A stretch of 64,000 nucleotides of DNA from Oceaniglobus indicus (GCF_002751875.1 NZ_NMZM01000008.1:1-64000), one strand, 5' to 3'. Positions 1-8,113 are shown, numbered from the stretch's first letter. Translations and numbers: made by a program. The notes: a model not told the origin generated them from the sequence alone.

Positions 1-39
1 GCCCTGGAACTGGGTGCCGCGGCCCACCGAGACAGCCAG

Positions 40-87
40 TCAAGCCGCATAGGCCGCGGTATCAATGGCGTGGTTACCGGATACCAT
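40..87 (-). other. Short ORF with strong RBS, stopped by TGA after 15 codons
   Basis: A minus-strand ATG at 87 is preceded by AGGGAGG, a strong ribosome binding site, so translation probably starts here. The reading frame stops at a TGA at 42-40 after 15 codons. The same frame is open again from 39 to the window edge and would read on as LAVSVGRGTQFQG. It lies 130 bp downstream of the TenA-like gene and could be the last gene of the operon, broken by a nonsense mutation, or simply a short ORF. No family is recognised from so little sequence. Confidence 0.25.
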
Positions 88-97
88 GGAGAACCTC

Positions 98-117
98 CCT
101 GACAATTGACTGTCAGG
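98..117. promoter_or_regulatory. Inverted repeat CCTGACA-N6-TGTCAGG
   Basis: A perfect 7-bp inverted repeat with a 6-bp spacer sits directly upstream of the ribosome binding site of the short ORF at 40-87. It could be an operator or a weak RNA hairpin. It has no T-tract, so it does not look like an intrinsic terminator. Confidence 0.35.
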
Positions 118-220
118 CTTGGATCCCGGATCTGGTGCCCGCATGGGATGTTACAGACTCACCTTGGCGCGTGGATCGCCGGGGAAGGGCGCGTTCATGT
201 CATCGACACCTTCAAAGTCG

Positions 221-853
221 TCACGCCTTGATCGGGTCGTCATGAAATGCGATTTCCAGGGTTATGGCGTCGAGAAACGCCTGATCAACCAAAGCGGCGT
301 TTTCCGTCGAGATGACCCTCTCGAGTTCATTTTCGAGCCAGGAAACCCCGTTGAGATACCGACTTTCGGCATGAAGCTGGAACCAGTCGCGCATGGTCTG
401 ATCCGTGGCGGCGTTCCAGTCATGAGTGGTTGCAACCGTCCCATAGGTCCACTCTGCCGCCAGCATTGCGGCAATACCTTCGGCATAGGACCGTTCCTGT
501 GCGACCTGCGTCATTCCCCGGGAAAGAGCCACTGCGGCAGGTCGCGGTGCCGACGCGGTGCTGAGCGACAACGACGCGAAAATACGGTCGAACAATGGCT
601 CCTGTTCGTTGACCAGCGCTTCGAGTATTCCGATCAGATGGCGCGCAGAGGGCAGATCCGGTGCCTTGATCAGAAGGTGGGCAAAGATTCCCCGCGCCGC
701 GCCAACGAAATGACGCTCGTTGAGGAAGTAGCGGTCGCGCGCGGCCGGTGACAGTGAACCATCGGCCGCCGCGACGAAGAACGGATGTTCGATGAAACCG
801 CGCAGCGCTTCAGCGTGGCGCTGCCGCAGGCCTTCGGCAGCCCGGCTCATCAT
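221..853 (-). CDS. TenA/heme-oxygenase-fold family protein (thiaminase-II-like)
   Basis: This 210-aa all-alpha protein has the layout of the TenA/THI-4/PQQC family, cytoplasmic enzymes such as thiaminase II that salvage thiamine pyrimidine. Visible family features are the conserved helix ending in WTY (residues 135-137) and the C-terminal Glu at residue 200 in TLEIAFHD. The catalytic Cys usually found in this helix is replaced by Ala (residues 130-137 read MLAAEWTY), so it is not a standard TenA-C enzyme; a TenA-E-like or other activity is possible. Its ATG overlaps the upstream PfkB stop by 4 nt, so it is translationally coupled and belongs to the sugar-uptake operon. Family assignment is fairly sure, but the reaction is unknown. 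Confidence 0.75.
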   Translation of the reverse strand: MMSRAAEGLRQRHAEALRGFIEHPFFVAAADGSLSPAARDRYFLNERHFVGAARGIFAHLLIKAPDLPSARHLIGILEALVNEQEPLFDRIFASLSLSTASAPRPAAVALSRGMTQVAQERSYAEGIAAMLAAEWTYGTVATTHDWNAATDQTMRDWFQLHAESRYLNGVSWLENELERVISTENAALVDQAFLDAITLEIAFHDDPIKA

Positions 854-1755
854 GGTTCTCCGGCATCTCTCAGGCAGGTTTCAATTTCGCCGCGGGTCGG
901 GAACGCGGACAGCGTGCCGGGACGTGACACGGTAAGCGCGGCGGCATGCGCCGCAGCTTTCAGCGCCCGATCGGGGGGCAATCCGCTGAGCCCGGCGCCA
1001 AGGTAGACACCGCAGAACGTGTCACCTGCACCGGCCGTATCGACAATGCGGGTGCGGGCGGCCGGAACCGTCAGCGGCGCATCGGCCACGGTGAACAATT
1101 GTGCCCCATCAGCGCCGAGTGTCACGAGAACATCGGTCAGCCCCGCCGCGCGCAAGGCCGCGACCGCAGGTTCGATCGATGAGTGATTGCCGAGCGAGGC
1201 CAGTTCCTGGGTATTGACGATTGCGAGGTCGATCAGCGGATAGAGCGATTCCCAATTCCAGCGGATCGGCGATGGATTGGCGACTGTTCCGGCGCCTGCA
1301 GTCCGGGCCATTTGAAGCGCCGTGCATGTGGCCTCCAGACCGAGGTTGCCCTGAACAAGGACCGTATCACCGGCCGCAAGCCCAACAAGCGCGCTGGTTA
1401 TCTTGTCCGGGGTCAGGGCGTCCGCCGCAGATGCCGTGGACACGATATGGTTTTCGCCGCTCGCAGCGACGTAGATGATCGACTGGTCTGTCGGTGCATC
1501 GACGACTATCAGATCCGCATTGCTTATTTCCGTCTTGGCAAGCATGCGCGCCGTTGCCCCGGCACCATCCTCTCCGATTGCCGCGACAAGCTTCACATCG
1601 CATCCCGCACGCGCAAGGATCAACGCCTGATTCAGGCCTTTGCCACCCATCTCGGAAAGGCGGGACGTCGCGATCAACGTTTCGCCTTCCTGTGGCAAGC
1701 GGGGCAACGTGAAAACGAGGTCTTCGGTGACGTTTCCGACCACATAAACAGTCAT
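850..1755 (-). CDS. PfkB-family carbohydrate kinase (ribokinase-like)
   Basis: This 301-aa protein has ribokinase-fold signatures. GGKGLNQA (residues 37-44) is the substrate/lid motif and DTAGAGD (239-245) is the anion-hole motif with catalytic base Asp245. The family phosphorylates sugars, nucleosides or vitamin precursors with ATP in the cytoplasm. It is coupled by ATGA overlaps to the LacI-PfkB fusion upstream and the TenA-like gene downstream, so it probably phosphorylates the substrate brought in by the adjacent ABC transporter. The substrate cannot be read from the sequence. All catalytic residues appear intact. Confidence 0.9.
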   Translation of the reverse strand: MTVYVVGNVTEDLVFTLPRLPQEGETLIATSRLSEMGGKGLNQALILARAGCDVKLVAAIGEDGAGATARMLAKTEISNADLIVVDAPTDQSIIYVAASGENHIVSTASAADALTPDKITSALVGLAAGDTVLVQGNLGLEATCTALQMARTAGAGTVANPSPIRWNWESLYPLIDLAIVNTQELASLGNHSSIEPAVAALRAAGLTDVLVTLGADGAQLFTVADAPLTVPAARTRIVDTAGAGDTFCGVYLGAGLSGLPPDRALKAAAHAAALTVSRPGTLSAFPTRGEIETCLRDAGEP

Positions 1756-2942
1756 GAACCGGCCGCTCCTTGCACAGCCGCGACGGTTTCTGCGTTTTCC
1801 ATGATCTCGCCGGCCCGCACGATGCGGCCCTGGGCGCCCGCCGCGGTAATGGACAGGCCTGCCGCGATTGCGGCGCGCATGGCTGCTTCCTTGACGGGGG
1901 TGTCATGCAGACGTTGGGCGAGATAAGTGCCGACAAAGCAATCACCGGCCCCCGTTCCGTCCACAAGACGCGCCGAGGGTGCCGGGATTCGGATCGGGTT
2001 GGCAGTATCGGCCGGAAAAGCGGCCGCGCCGTCGGCACCAAGCGTGAGGATAACGTCACAGCGCCCCCTTAACTTCTTCAGCAACGTTCCCATTCCGGTG
2101 ATCAGATGGTTCGCAGCAAGGCCACTGTCGAGGATGCGGGCGGCGGTGCGCCGGCTGATGAACACCGTATCGAGACACATCACCAGTCTTTCAAAACCTT
2201 CTGGCGTGAGGAAACGATCCGGCAGCCCTGTGTCATGGGTGCTGATCTGCCAGCCAATGGCATGCAACTGCTCAACGAGAGGCAAGAGGGCCTCAATATG
2301 ATAGCCGTCGGCGTGAAGCTGGCTGGGGCGGCGCGCGGGCAGGGTGGGTAACTGCGGCAGCAGGCCCTGTTCGTTGCTGGTCAGCGGTTCGTTTATCTTG
2401 GTGCGGCTGCCGTCACCCTCAAGAAGTACGATGCAACGCGACAGACGATCCCGAAACGGGTTGCGCACGGCGCGGGCCCGGACGCCGCTGTTGGCCAGTC
2501 GCTCCAGGGCCCACATGCTGTCGGGATCCTTGCCGATCGCGGTCGCAAGTTCGACGTCCAGCGCAAAAGGCGGACCAAGCCCTGCGGCGGCAACCGCCAC
2601 GTTCGCGGCGGGACCACCCAGGTGTTTCGAAATGCTCTGGGCGGTGATCCGATCGTTGCGATGGGGCATCACGTCGATGCTGGCAAGCAGATCGACCGAG
2701 ATGTATCCAACCGTCATCAGGAACGGTCGGTCCGGGTCCTCATCCGGCTCGGAGGCATAGGGCTCGGGATTGGCCGGATAGACAAATCCCTTGGGACCAT
2801 AGCCCAGCTCGCGCATGGCGGCATAGACCTGATCGCGGGTTTGGGGGCGAACCCGTTCGGGCGCGTTCATCACATTGGATGCGGTGCCAAGAGATACGCC
2901 GGCAAGGCGTGCCACATCGGCAAGAGCCGGCCGTTTCGTCAT
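1752..2942 (-). CDS. LacI-type HTH fused to PfkB-family kinase domain
   Basis: This 396-aa protein is a fusion. Residues about 5-50 form a LacI-type DNA-binding headpiece with recognition helix and hinge (VSLGTASNVMNAPERV). Residues about 75-385 form a PfkB kinase with GG at 109-110 and DGTGAGD at 328-334 (Asp334 catalytic). The periplasmic-binding-like sensor domain usual for LacI regulators is absent, and a kinase takes its place. The kinase core motifs look intact, so it may bind or phosphorylate the imported sugar and report it to DNA. It overlaps both neighbours by 4 nt inside the uptake operon. The role as a local transcription factor is inference. Confidence 0.85.
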   Translation of the reverse strand: MTKRPALADVARLAGVSLGTASNVMNAPERVRPQTRDQVYAAMRELGYGPKGFVYPANPEPYASEPDEDPDRPFLMTVGYISVDLLASIDVMPHRNDRITAQSISKHLGGPAANVAVAAAGLGPPFALDVELATAIGKDPDSMWALERLANSGVRARAVRNPFRDRLSRCIVLLEGDGSRTKINEPLTSNEQGLLPQLPTLPARRPSQLHADGYHIEALLPLVEQLHAIGWQISTHDTGLPDRFLTPEGFERLVMCLDTVFISRRTAARILDSGLAANHLITGMGTLLKKLRGRCDVILTLGADGAAAFPADTANPIRIPAPSARLVDGTGAGDCFVGTYLAQRLHDTPVKEAAMRAAIAAGLSITAAGAQGRIVRAGEIMENAETVAAVQGAAGS

Positions 2943-3709
2943 GCCACAGCCTTGCCTGCACGTCGCGGATCCTGTCCGGTCACGATCATCTCCACGATCT
3001 CGGCGTTGTCGGTGTCGTGAACGTCACGACGGCCGACCACACGCCCCTGCTTCATCACCATCATGTAATCGCCGATCGCGAAAATGTCTTCAAGACGATG
3101 ACTGATGATGATCACCGATACGCCCGCCTCTTTCAGGCCCGTGATCGTGTCGCGAACCTTTTCGATTGCCGGCGCACCGAGATTTGCCGTCGGCTCGTCC
3201 ATGATGACCAGCCGGGCATCGAAACCGGTGGCGCGGGCAATGGCGACGGCCTGCTGCTGACCGCCGGAAAGGGCCTGGACCGATAGCGTGACCGAAGGCA
3301 CCCGCAGCCCGAGCGATGAGAACAATTTGCGCGCGCGTTCGTTCATTTTCTTGCGGTCCAGAACCCGGATGCCGCCAAAGCTGCGCGTGATCTCGCGTCC
3401 CAGGAAGATATTCTGCGCAACCGTCAGTTCAGGAACCAGCGCGAAGTCCTGATAAATCATCTCGATCCCTGACTCACGTGCACCGATCGGACTGGAATAG
3501 GTAGCGGGTTTGCCGTCGATCAGGATCTCGCCCCGGCTGGGCGGTATCGCTCCGGCCAGGATTTTCATCAGGGTGGATTTTCCCGCCGCATTGTCACCGA
3601 CAAGCCCCAGAACCTTGCCCGCCTGCAGTTCAAGACTGACATCATGCAGCGCCGTTACAGCACCGAAGGACTTGTAGATATTCCGCATCTCGATGTGGTT
3701 GACGCTCAT
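2939..3709 (-). CDS. Sugar ABC transporter ATP-binding protein (CUT2, single NBD)
   Basis: This 256-aa cytoplasmic ATPase energises sugar import. Walker A is GDNAAGKST (38-46), the signature is LSGGQQQ (147-153), Walker B ends IMDEP (169-173) and a switch SHR follows. It contains one nucleotide-binding domain, like FrcA, rather than the two of RbsA, so it should act as a homodimer. The stop overlaps the start of the LacI-PfkB gene, and its own start overlaps the permease stop by 4 nt. The substrate is unknown; the nearest described relatives handle ribose, fructose or xylose. Confidence 0.92.
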   Translation of the reverse strand: MSVNHIEMRNIYKSFGAVTALHDVSLELQAGKVLGLVGDNAAGKSTLMKILAGAIPPSRGEILIDGKPATYSSPIGARESGIEMIYQDFALVPELTVAQNIFLGREITRSFGGIRVLDRKKMNERARKLFSSLGLRVPSVTLSVQALSGGQQQAVAIARATGFDARLVIMDEPTANLGAPAIEKVRDTITGLKEAGVSVIIISHRLEDIFAIGDYMMVMKQGRVVGRRDVHDTDNAEIVEMIVTGQDPRRAGKAVA

Positions 3710-4722
3710 TCCTCATCCTCCTCGGTGGTGGCTCGTGCCCAGCTTTCGACCCTGCGGTTCAGCACCGTATTCATCAGAACGGCCACGACCAGGATAATTC
3801 CCGTCACCACCTGCACCCAATACGGGTTCACGCCCATCAGGTTCAGACCGTTGCGCACGAAATTGATCAAGAGCGCCCCGACGACAGTGCCCGCAATGGT
3901 CGCACGCCCCCCGAACAGGCTGGTGCCGCCCAGCACGGTTGCCGCGATGACCTCAAGTTCCAGCATGACACCGGCATTGGGGGATCCGTTGGACAGGCGG
4001 GCAGAGATCACGATGCCACCCAACGCCGCAAGCCCGCCGGTCAGCGCGTAGACCATGATCTTGATGCGATCGATCCCGAGGCCCATGACGCGCGCGGCTT
4101 CTTCGCGACCGCCCGTCGCCAGCGTGTGAAGGCCGAACCGTGTGCGGTTGAGAACGAACCATCCGATGACCGCGACGACCATCGCGATCAGAAACGGCGC
4201 GTTTATGCCGAACAGGTCACCCCGACCGATCCAGATCATCACGGGGTCGTTGATGGGGGTTGCGTAGCCATCGGAATAAACAAAGGCGACGCCCCGGATC
4301 GAGGTCAGGCCCGCCAATGTCACGACGAAGGCGGGAACGCCCAATGTCACGATATAACCGGTCAGCGCGCCAATGAGGATGCCGACCAGCAGAACCAGTG
4401 GCAACACCACAAGAACGGGCAACCCGAAAGACAGCCAGCTTGCGGCCAGAACCGAGATCAGCGCCACGGTGGCACCGACGGACAGGTCGATCCCCGCGGT
4501 GGCCATCACGAACGTCATTCCGGTGCCGATGATGATAAGCGGTGCGGCCTGTCGCAGCACATTGAGGAAGTTCGTAAGCGTCAGGAAGTATTCGGACGAC
4601 AAGCTCATCGCGATCAACCAGATCGCCAGCGCGATGAACATGCCGTATCTGACCAGGGCGACAATCACCTGCCGCTGGGTGCGCGACGCCGTGCCGGAAC
4701 GTGCGAGGGATGTGTCAGTCAC
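3706..4722 (-). CDS. Sugar ABC transporter permease (RbsC/FrcC-like)
   Basis: This is a very hydrophobic inner-membrane protein of about 338 aa with roughly ten membrane segments and the BPD_transp_2 pattern (GTGMTFVMATAGIDLSVGA). It forms the channel for the imported sugar with the ATPase next door. I chose GTG at 4722, preceded by AAAAAAGG, over the longer ATG at 4770. The ATG lies inside a perfect 26-bp palindrome, and the extra 16 residues (MRPEISGRISNEKRYP) do not look like a membrane-protein N-terminus. It follows the binding-protein gene across the palindrome. Confidence 0.9.
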   Translation of the reverse strand: MTDTSLARSGTASRTQRQVIVALVRYGMFIALAIWLIAMSLSSEYFLTLTNFLNVLRQAAPLIIIGTGMTFVMATAGIDLSVGATVALISVLAASWLSFGLPVLVVLPLVLLVGILIGALTGYIVTLGVPAFVVTLAGLTSIRGVAFVYSDGYATPINDPVMIWIGRGDLFGINAPFLIAMVVAVIGWFVLNRTRFGLHTLATGGREEAARVMGLGIDRIKIMVYALTGGLAALGGIVISARLSNGSPNAGVMLELEVIAATVLGGTSLFGGRATIAGTVVGALLINFVRNGLNLMGVNPYWVQVVTGIILVVAVLMNTVLNRRVESWARATTEEDEE

Positions 4723-4744
4723 AGGATACCTTTTTTCGTTTGAG

Positions 4745-4770
4745 ATGCGGCCGGAGATCTCCGGCCGCAT
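4745..4770 (-). promoter_or_regulatory. Perfect 26-bp palindrome between binding-protein and permease genes
   Basis: The core GGCCGGAGATCTCCGGCC lies in the 58-nt gap between the binding-protein stop and the permease GTG. In RNA it would fold to a very stable GC-rich hairpin with no following T-run. Such intercistronic stems in binding-protein operons commonly stabilise the upstream mRNA and attenuate downstream expression, so that binding protein exceeds permease. That role is inferred here from position. Confidence 0.6.
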
Positions 4771-4780
4771 GCCGCCCGTC

Positions 4781-5713
4781 TCAGCGGAACTCGTCGATGT
4801 TGTGGGGGGTCACGATCGACGGGATATAGGATGCCCGGTTCGGGATATCCTCGCCGTTCAGGTGCTGAACCAGAAGACGCACCCCCTGTTCGCCGTTGAA
4901 GCTGGAATCCTGCAGCAGGAACCCCTGCAAACGCCCTTCGTCGATCGGCTGGATGAAATAGTCGGGAATGTCATCCCAGCCGAAGAATGCAATATCACGC
5001 CCCTGGCTGAGACCGGCAGACAGCGCGCCCTGAAGCTGTGGATCACCGGTGGCATAGACCACGTTGATATCTGGATTGGCCGTCAGCATGTTCTCGGCCT
5101 CCGACGTGGCCCGTTCCAGAATGTTGCGCCCATCGCCTTCGGCCGCGATCTTGACGTTCGGCAGCACTGCCTTCACGGCTTCCACAAAGCCGTCACGCCG
5201 CGCGATCTGCACTTCCGACGAGGCGATCATCAACCCGATCGAAGCCTCGCCATCCAGCTTGCCCGCGATATAGCCCGCGACATAGCGGCCGAACGCGGCC
5301 GAGGTATCGTATTGCTCGACCCCGATCAGCGCCAAGACGTTGGGGTGGTCGATACGGGTGTCGAGGGTCACCATCGGAATCCCCGCCGCCCCGGCCTCTT
5401 CGATCGGTCCCATCAGGGAATTGCTTTCGATCGGGTCCAGGATGATGGCGTCGACCTGGCGCGCGATGCAGTCCTCGACCAGCGTGACCTGCTTGGTGGC
5501 GTCCGCTTGCGGGTCGAACACCAGAAGCTCGACACCCAGTTCTTCGGCCGCCTTCTCGGCGCCGGTGACTGTCTTCTGGAAGTACTGAACCTGCAATGAA
5601 AACGTGACCATGCAGATCGTATAGTCCTTGTCCTGTGCGGCAGCGCCTTGCGGCATCACGGCCGCCAGCGTAAGCGCGGCCCCGCTTGCGGCAGATCTCA
5701 AAACTCTCTTCAT
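4781..5713 (-). CDS. Periplasmic sugar-binding protein of ABC transporter
   Basis: This 310-aa protein has a signal peptide (about residues 1-26, ending AAAQD) followed by a ribose-binding-type Peripla_BP_4 domain with the pattern ADATKQVTLVEDCIARQVDAI. It captures the ligand in the periplasm and delivers it to the permease. It is the first gene of the minus-strand operon. The start at 5713 has AGGGAGAGA in front. The ligand is unknown; kinase and TenA-like neighbours suggest a sugar, nucleoside or sugar-linked vitamin precursor. Confidence 0.92.
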   Translation of the reverse strand: MKRVLRSAASGAALTLAAVMPQGAAAQDKDYTICMVTFSLQVQYFQKTVTGAEKAAEELGVELLVFDPQADATKQVTLVEDCIARQVDAIILDPIESNSLMGPIEEAGAAGIPMVTLDTRIDHPNVLALIGVEQYDTSAAFGRYVAGYIAGKLDGEASIGLMIASSEVQIARRDGFVEAVKAVLPNVKIAAEGDGRNILERATSEAENMLTANPDINVVYATGDPQLQGALSAGLSQGRDIAFFGWDDIPDYFIQPIDEGRLQGFLLQDSSFNGEQGVRLLVQHLNGEDIPNRASYIPSIVTPHNIDEFR

Positions 5714-5905
5714 GATGTCTCTCCCTGTTCATTTTTTGAATATTTACAATTTCTGACGGGTTTACCTTGCCAGATCAAACCTTTTCTTGAATATTTTTCA
5801 GACGTAAGAGATAAGCCGACAACCTTTAACCAATCAAATACGCAGTTGGAGCAACAGATCGTGACAATTTCTTCGAAGTCTGCCGGTGGTGATCAAATTT
5901 TGAAA
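5714..5905. promoter_or_regulatory. Divergent control region with two TTGAATATTT direct repeats
   Basis: This AT-rich gap separates the uptake operon from the BtpA gene. TTGAATATTT occurs at 5737-5746 and again at 5787-5796, exactly 50 bp apart. The second copy sits in a TGAA-N5-TTCA inverted repeat. These are candidate binding sites for a shared regulator, possibly the LacI-PfkB fusion, although they lack the CG-centred symmetry of typical LacI operators. Confidence 0.4.
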
Positions 5906-6709
5906 ATGTTCAAGACAAGACATGCCGTGATCGGGGTCATTCACTGTCCGGCATTCCCGGGAAGCCCCCGTTATGACGGTCGAAGCATGGATGCGCTCAT
6001 CGAAACGGCGCTGAAGGATGCCCGTGCTTATGCCGAAGGTGGCGTTGATGGTCTGATCGTCGAGAATCACGGTGACGTGCCGTTCCTTCGGCCTGCCGAC
6101 ATCGGTCATGAAACCACGGCCTTCATCACCGCGACCACCCGCGCCGTGATCGCCGAAACCGGATTGCCCACCGGGATCAACATCCTTGCCAACGCTCCCA
6201 TACCGGCCCTGGCCGCTGCATCGGCCAGCGGTGCATTGTTCATTCGGGTCAACCAGTGGGCCAATGCCTATGTCTCGAACGAAGGGTTGCTTGATGGCGA
6301 AGCAGCCCTCGCCATGCGCTATCGTCGACAGATCGCAGCGGATAATGTCGCGATTTTTGCTGACAGCCACGTCAAGCACGGAGCCCACGCCATCACCGCA
6401 GACCGTACGATAGAGGAACTGACCCGGGATCTGGAATTCTTCGACGCGGATGTCGTCATCGCAACGGGCCAGCGCACAGGCGATGCGGTTACCGACACCG
6501 AACTTGCGACGGTTACCGGCGCGACAGGACTGCCCGTCGTGGTTGGGTCCGGCGTGACAAGGGACAATCTGGACCGCATTCTGATGCAGTGCCGTGGCGT
6601 TATCGTGGGGTCGTCGCTCAAGGCGGGCAGTGTCTGGTGGAACGAGGTCGAAACCGATCGTGTCTCTGCATTCATGGACCGCGCGCGCGAGCTGAGGGAT
6701 GGCGCATGA
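5906..6709 (+). CDS. BtpA/SgcQ-family TIM-barrel protein
   Basis: This is a predicted (beta/alpha)8-barrel of 267 aa, the usual length of the BtpA family (BtpA of cyanobacteria, SgcQ of E. coli). Typical segments are IGVIHCPAFPGSPRY at the start, GVDGLIVENHGDVPF and VVVGSGVTRDNL near the phosphate-binding end. I chose ATG 5906 because it gives family length; GTG 5861, with GGAG upstream, is an alternative adding 15 residues. It is divergent from the sugar-uptake operon and probably processes the imported or phosphorylated substrate. No reaction is established for this branch. Confidence 0.82.
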   Translation: MFKTRHAVIGVIHCPAFPGSPRYDGRSMDALIETALKDARAYAEGGVDGLIVENHGDVPFLRPADIGHETTAFITATTRAVIAETGLPTGINILANAPIPALAAASASGALFIRVNQWANAYVSNEGLLDGEAALAMRYRRQIAADNVAIFADSHVKHGAHAITADRTIEELTRDLEFFDADVVIATGQRTGDAVTDTELATVTGATGLPVVVGSGVTRDNLDRILMQCRGVIVGSSLKAGSVWWNEVETDRVSAFMDRARELRDGA

Positions 6710-6996
6710 TGCCCCTGCGCCATTTTGCGGCGGCTCTCATCGTGCTCTGTTTGTCCTCGGTGTCGCATGCCGATGATCACGAAGTCCTGGATTGCCAGGA
6801 ACGGATGGCGCGTTCGCTTGCCGTCATGGAAGCCGCCCCGCTCATGAAGGAAGAGAAGGCGACGGGTCTTATGTGGCTTCGTCTCGACGCTGCGAACGCA
6901 CTTGCACGGGGTGATGTCGAAGTATGTCACGAGAAGCTGGATGCAGTCGATACCATCCTGCTGATACGCGACCGAACAGAACGTGCAGGAAGGTAA
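6706..6996 (+). CDS. Small secreted protein of unknown function
   Basis: This 96-aa protein has a signal peptide (MMPLRHFAAALIVLCLSSV, cleaved near SHA-DD) and a mature part of about 75 residues with two Cys (DCQ and VCHEK) that could pair in the periplasm. Its ATG overlaps the BtpA stop (ATGA), so it is co-translated with that gene. I do not recognise a family. The helical, Leu/Ala-rich mature region and the context suggest a periplasmic accessory to the uptake locus, which is only a guess. Confidence 0.65.
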   Translation: MMPLRHFAAALIVLCLSSVSHADDHEVLDCQERMARSLAVMEAAPLMKEEKATGLMWLRLDAANALARGDVEVCHEKLDAVDTILLIRDRTERAGR

Positions 6997-7124
6997 CGCA
7001 GCTGCGCGATCAAGGCTCGCTGGCGGTCTTTTTCGATCTCGACATGGTCTGGAACGCGAAAAGGTCCGGAAAACGCGGACGCCTGGGTCGCTCTTTGAGG
7101 CTGGGGTTCAGGCGTGTCTGACGC

Positions 7125-7830
7125 TCACCGAAGAAGGCAAGCGCAGGTTTCCCGACGACCCGGATCTTGTTTTCCACATCGCGCGGCGCCTCCTGACAGG
7201 CTTTCTCGATCGCGCCCCGACAGCGGCATCGGCGGTTTCAGGGCTTCGCGGGTCGGGCTGATGTCATGGTCGCGAAGAATATCCCGTCCGGCATCGAGTG
7301 GATCATCGAAATCCCGCTCGATTCGGACGCACAAATCGTTCAGCCGCCGCAACAGCGAGAGCACCTGTCGGCCGACGGCGGGCGCCTCGACGGCCTCGGG
7401 GTTCAGCCCGTGTTCCCGCGCGATCTCTCGGGCAAAGGCCGAGGCGACCGACCAGTCGCGGGCGCGCTGGGCGTCGCGGATCCGGTCGGTCTGGGCATCG
7501 ATCCGCCTGAGGTCGGCATCAGAGGTAACGGGCGGGGCCTTGCGTTCCTGGCGTGCGATCATGTCCGCAACCGCCCGCCGCACGATCTCCTGCAGCGTTG
7601 CCCGGACACGGTCTGCATTTGCCGTCGTATCCGGAAGTTCCGTCGGCACGTTTCTCTCTCCCGCTTCCAGCGCGGACAGCAGGTCGGCCGACCGCTTTAC
7701 CGCGCTGGAGAAGACATGGGTGCGTAGAGAAACAGACAGAAATTCCGGGGCGCCCCGACGTCGAAGTTTTTCGGGCCACCGGCGGCGGAAATGGAAGATG
7801 CTGTTTCTGCGGACGAGATGAAGGCCCCAT
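7125..7830 (-). pseudogene. Remnant of tyrosine-recombinase integrase next to tRNA-Gln
   Basis: The translated stretch HLVRRNSIFHFRRRWPEKLR, then SLRTHVFSSAVKRSADLLSALE, matches the N-terminal module of Rhodobacterales phage integrases, followed by a helical linker. The catalytic domain with its R-H-R-Y residues is missing. At the expected start the DNA reads ATGGGGCC: ATG is one base out of frame with GLHLVRR, consistent with an extra G in a G run. With a frameshift at the start and no catalytic part it cannot be active. It lies 130 bp from the 3' end of tRNA-Gln, the usual place for such a gene, so an older element once sat here. The left boundary is approximate. Confidence 0.7.
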
Positions 7831-7963
7831 CTTCGGCCCGGGTTCGAGGACCGCGTTCGGCGTCCATGTGAACCAGTTTGTGAACCACCACGACGTGGAG
7901 ACGGGAGGCTGGCCGCTTGATCAACGGCTATCCCATTGGGAAGTATGCGTTTTTTCTGGTCAA

Positions 7964-8038
7964 TGGCTGGGGTGGTAGGATTCGAACCTACGATACACGG
8001 TACCAAAAACCGATGCCTTACCGCTTGGCTACACCCCA
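7964..8038 (-). tRNA. tRNA-Gln (TTG anticodon)
   Basis: A 75-nt cloverleaf including an encoded CCA reads on the minus strand. It has a TGGGGTG/CACCCCA acceptor stem, D arm AGCCAAGCGGTAAGGC, anticodon loop TTTTGGT with TTG at 34-36, and T arm GGTTCGAATCC. The integrase remnant downstream suggests this tRNA served as an attachment site in the past. Confidence 0.97.
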
Positions 8039-8113
8039 ACTCGAGCGGGTTCTACTGTTGGGGCGGGCGTGGTGCAAGGGCAAAAAACCCGGTTCCGGTC
8101 AGATTTCTGGCGT

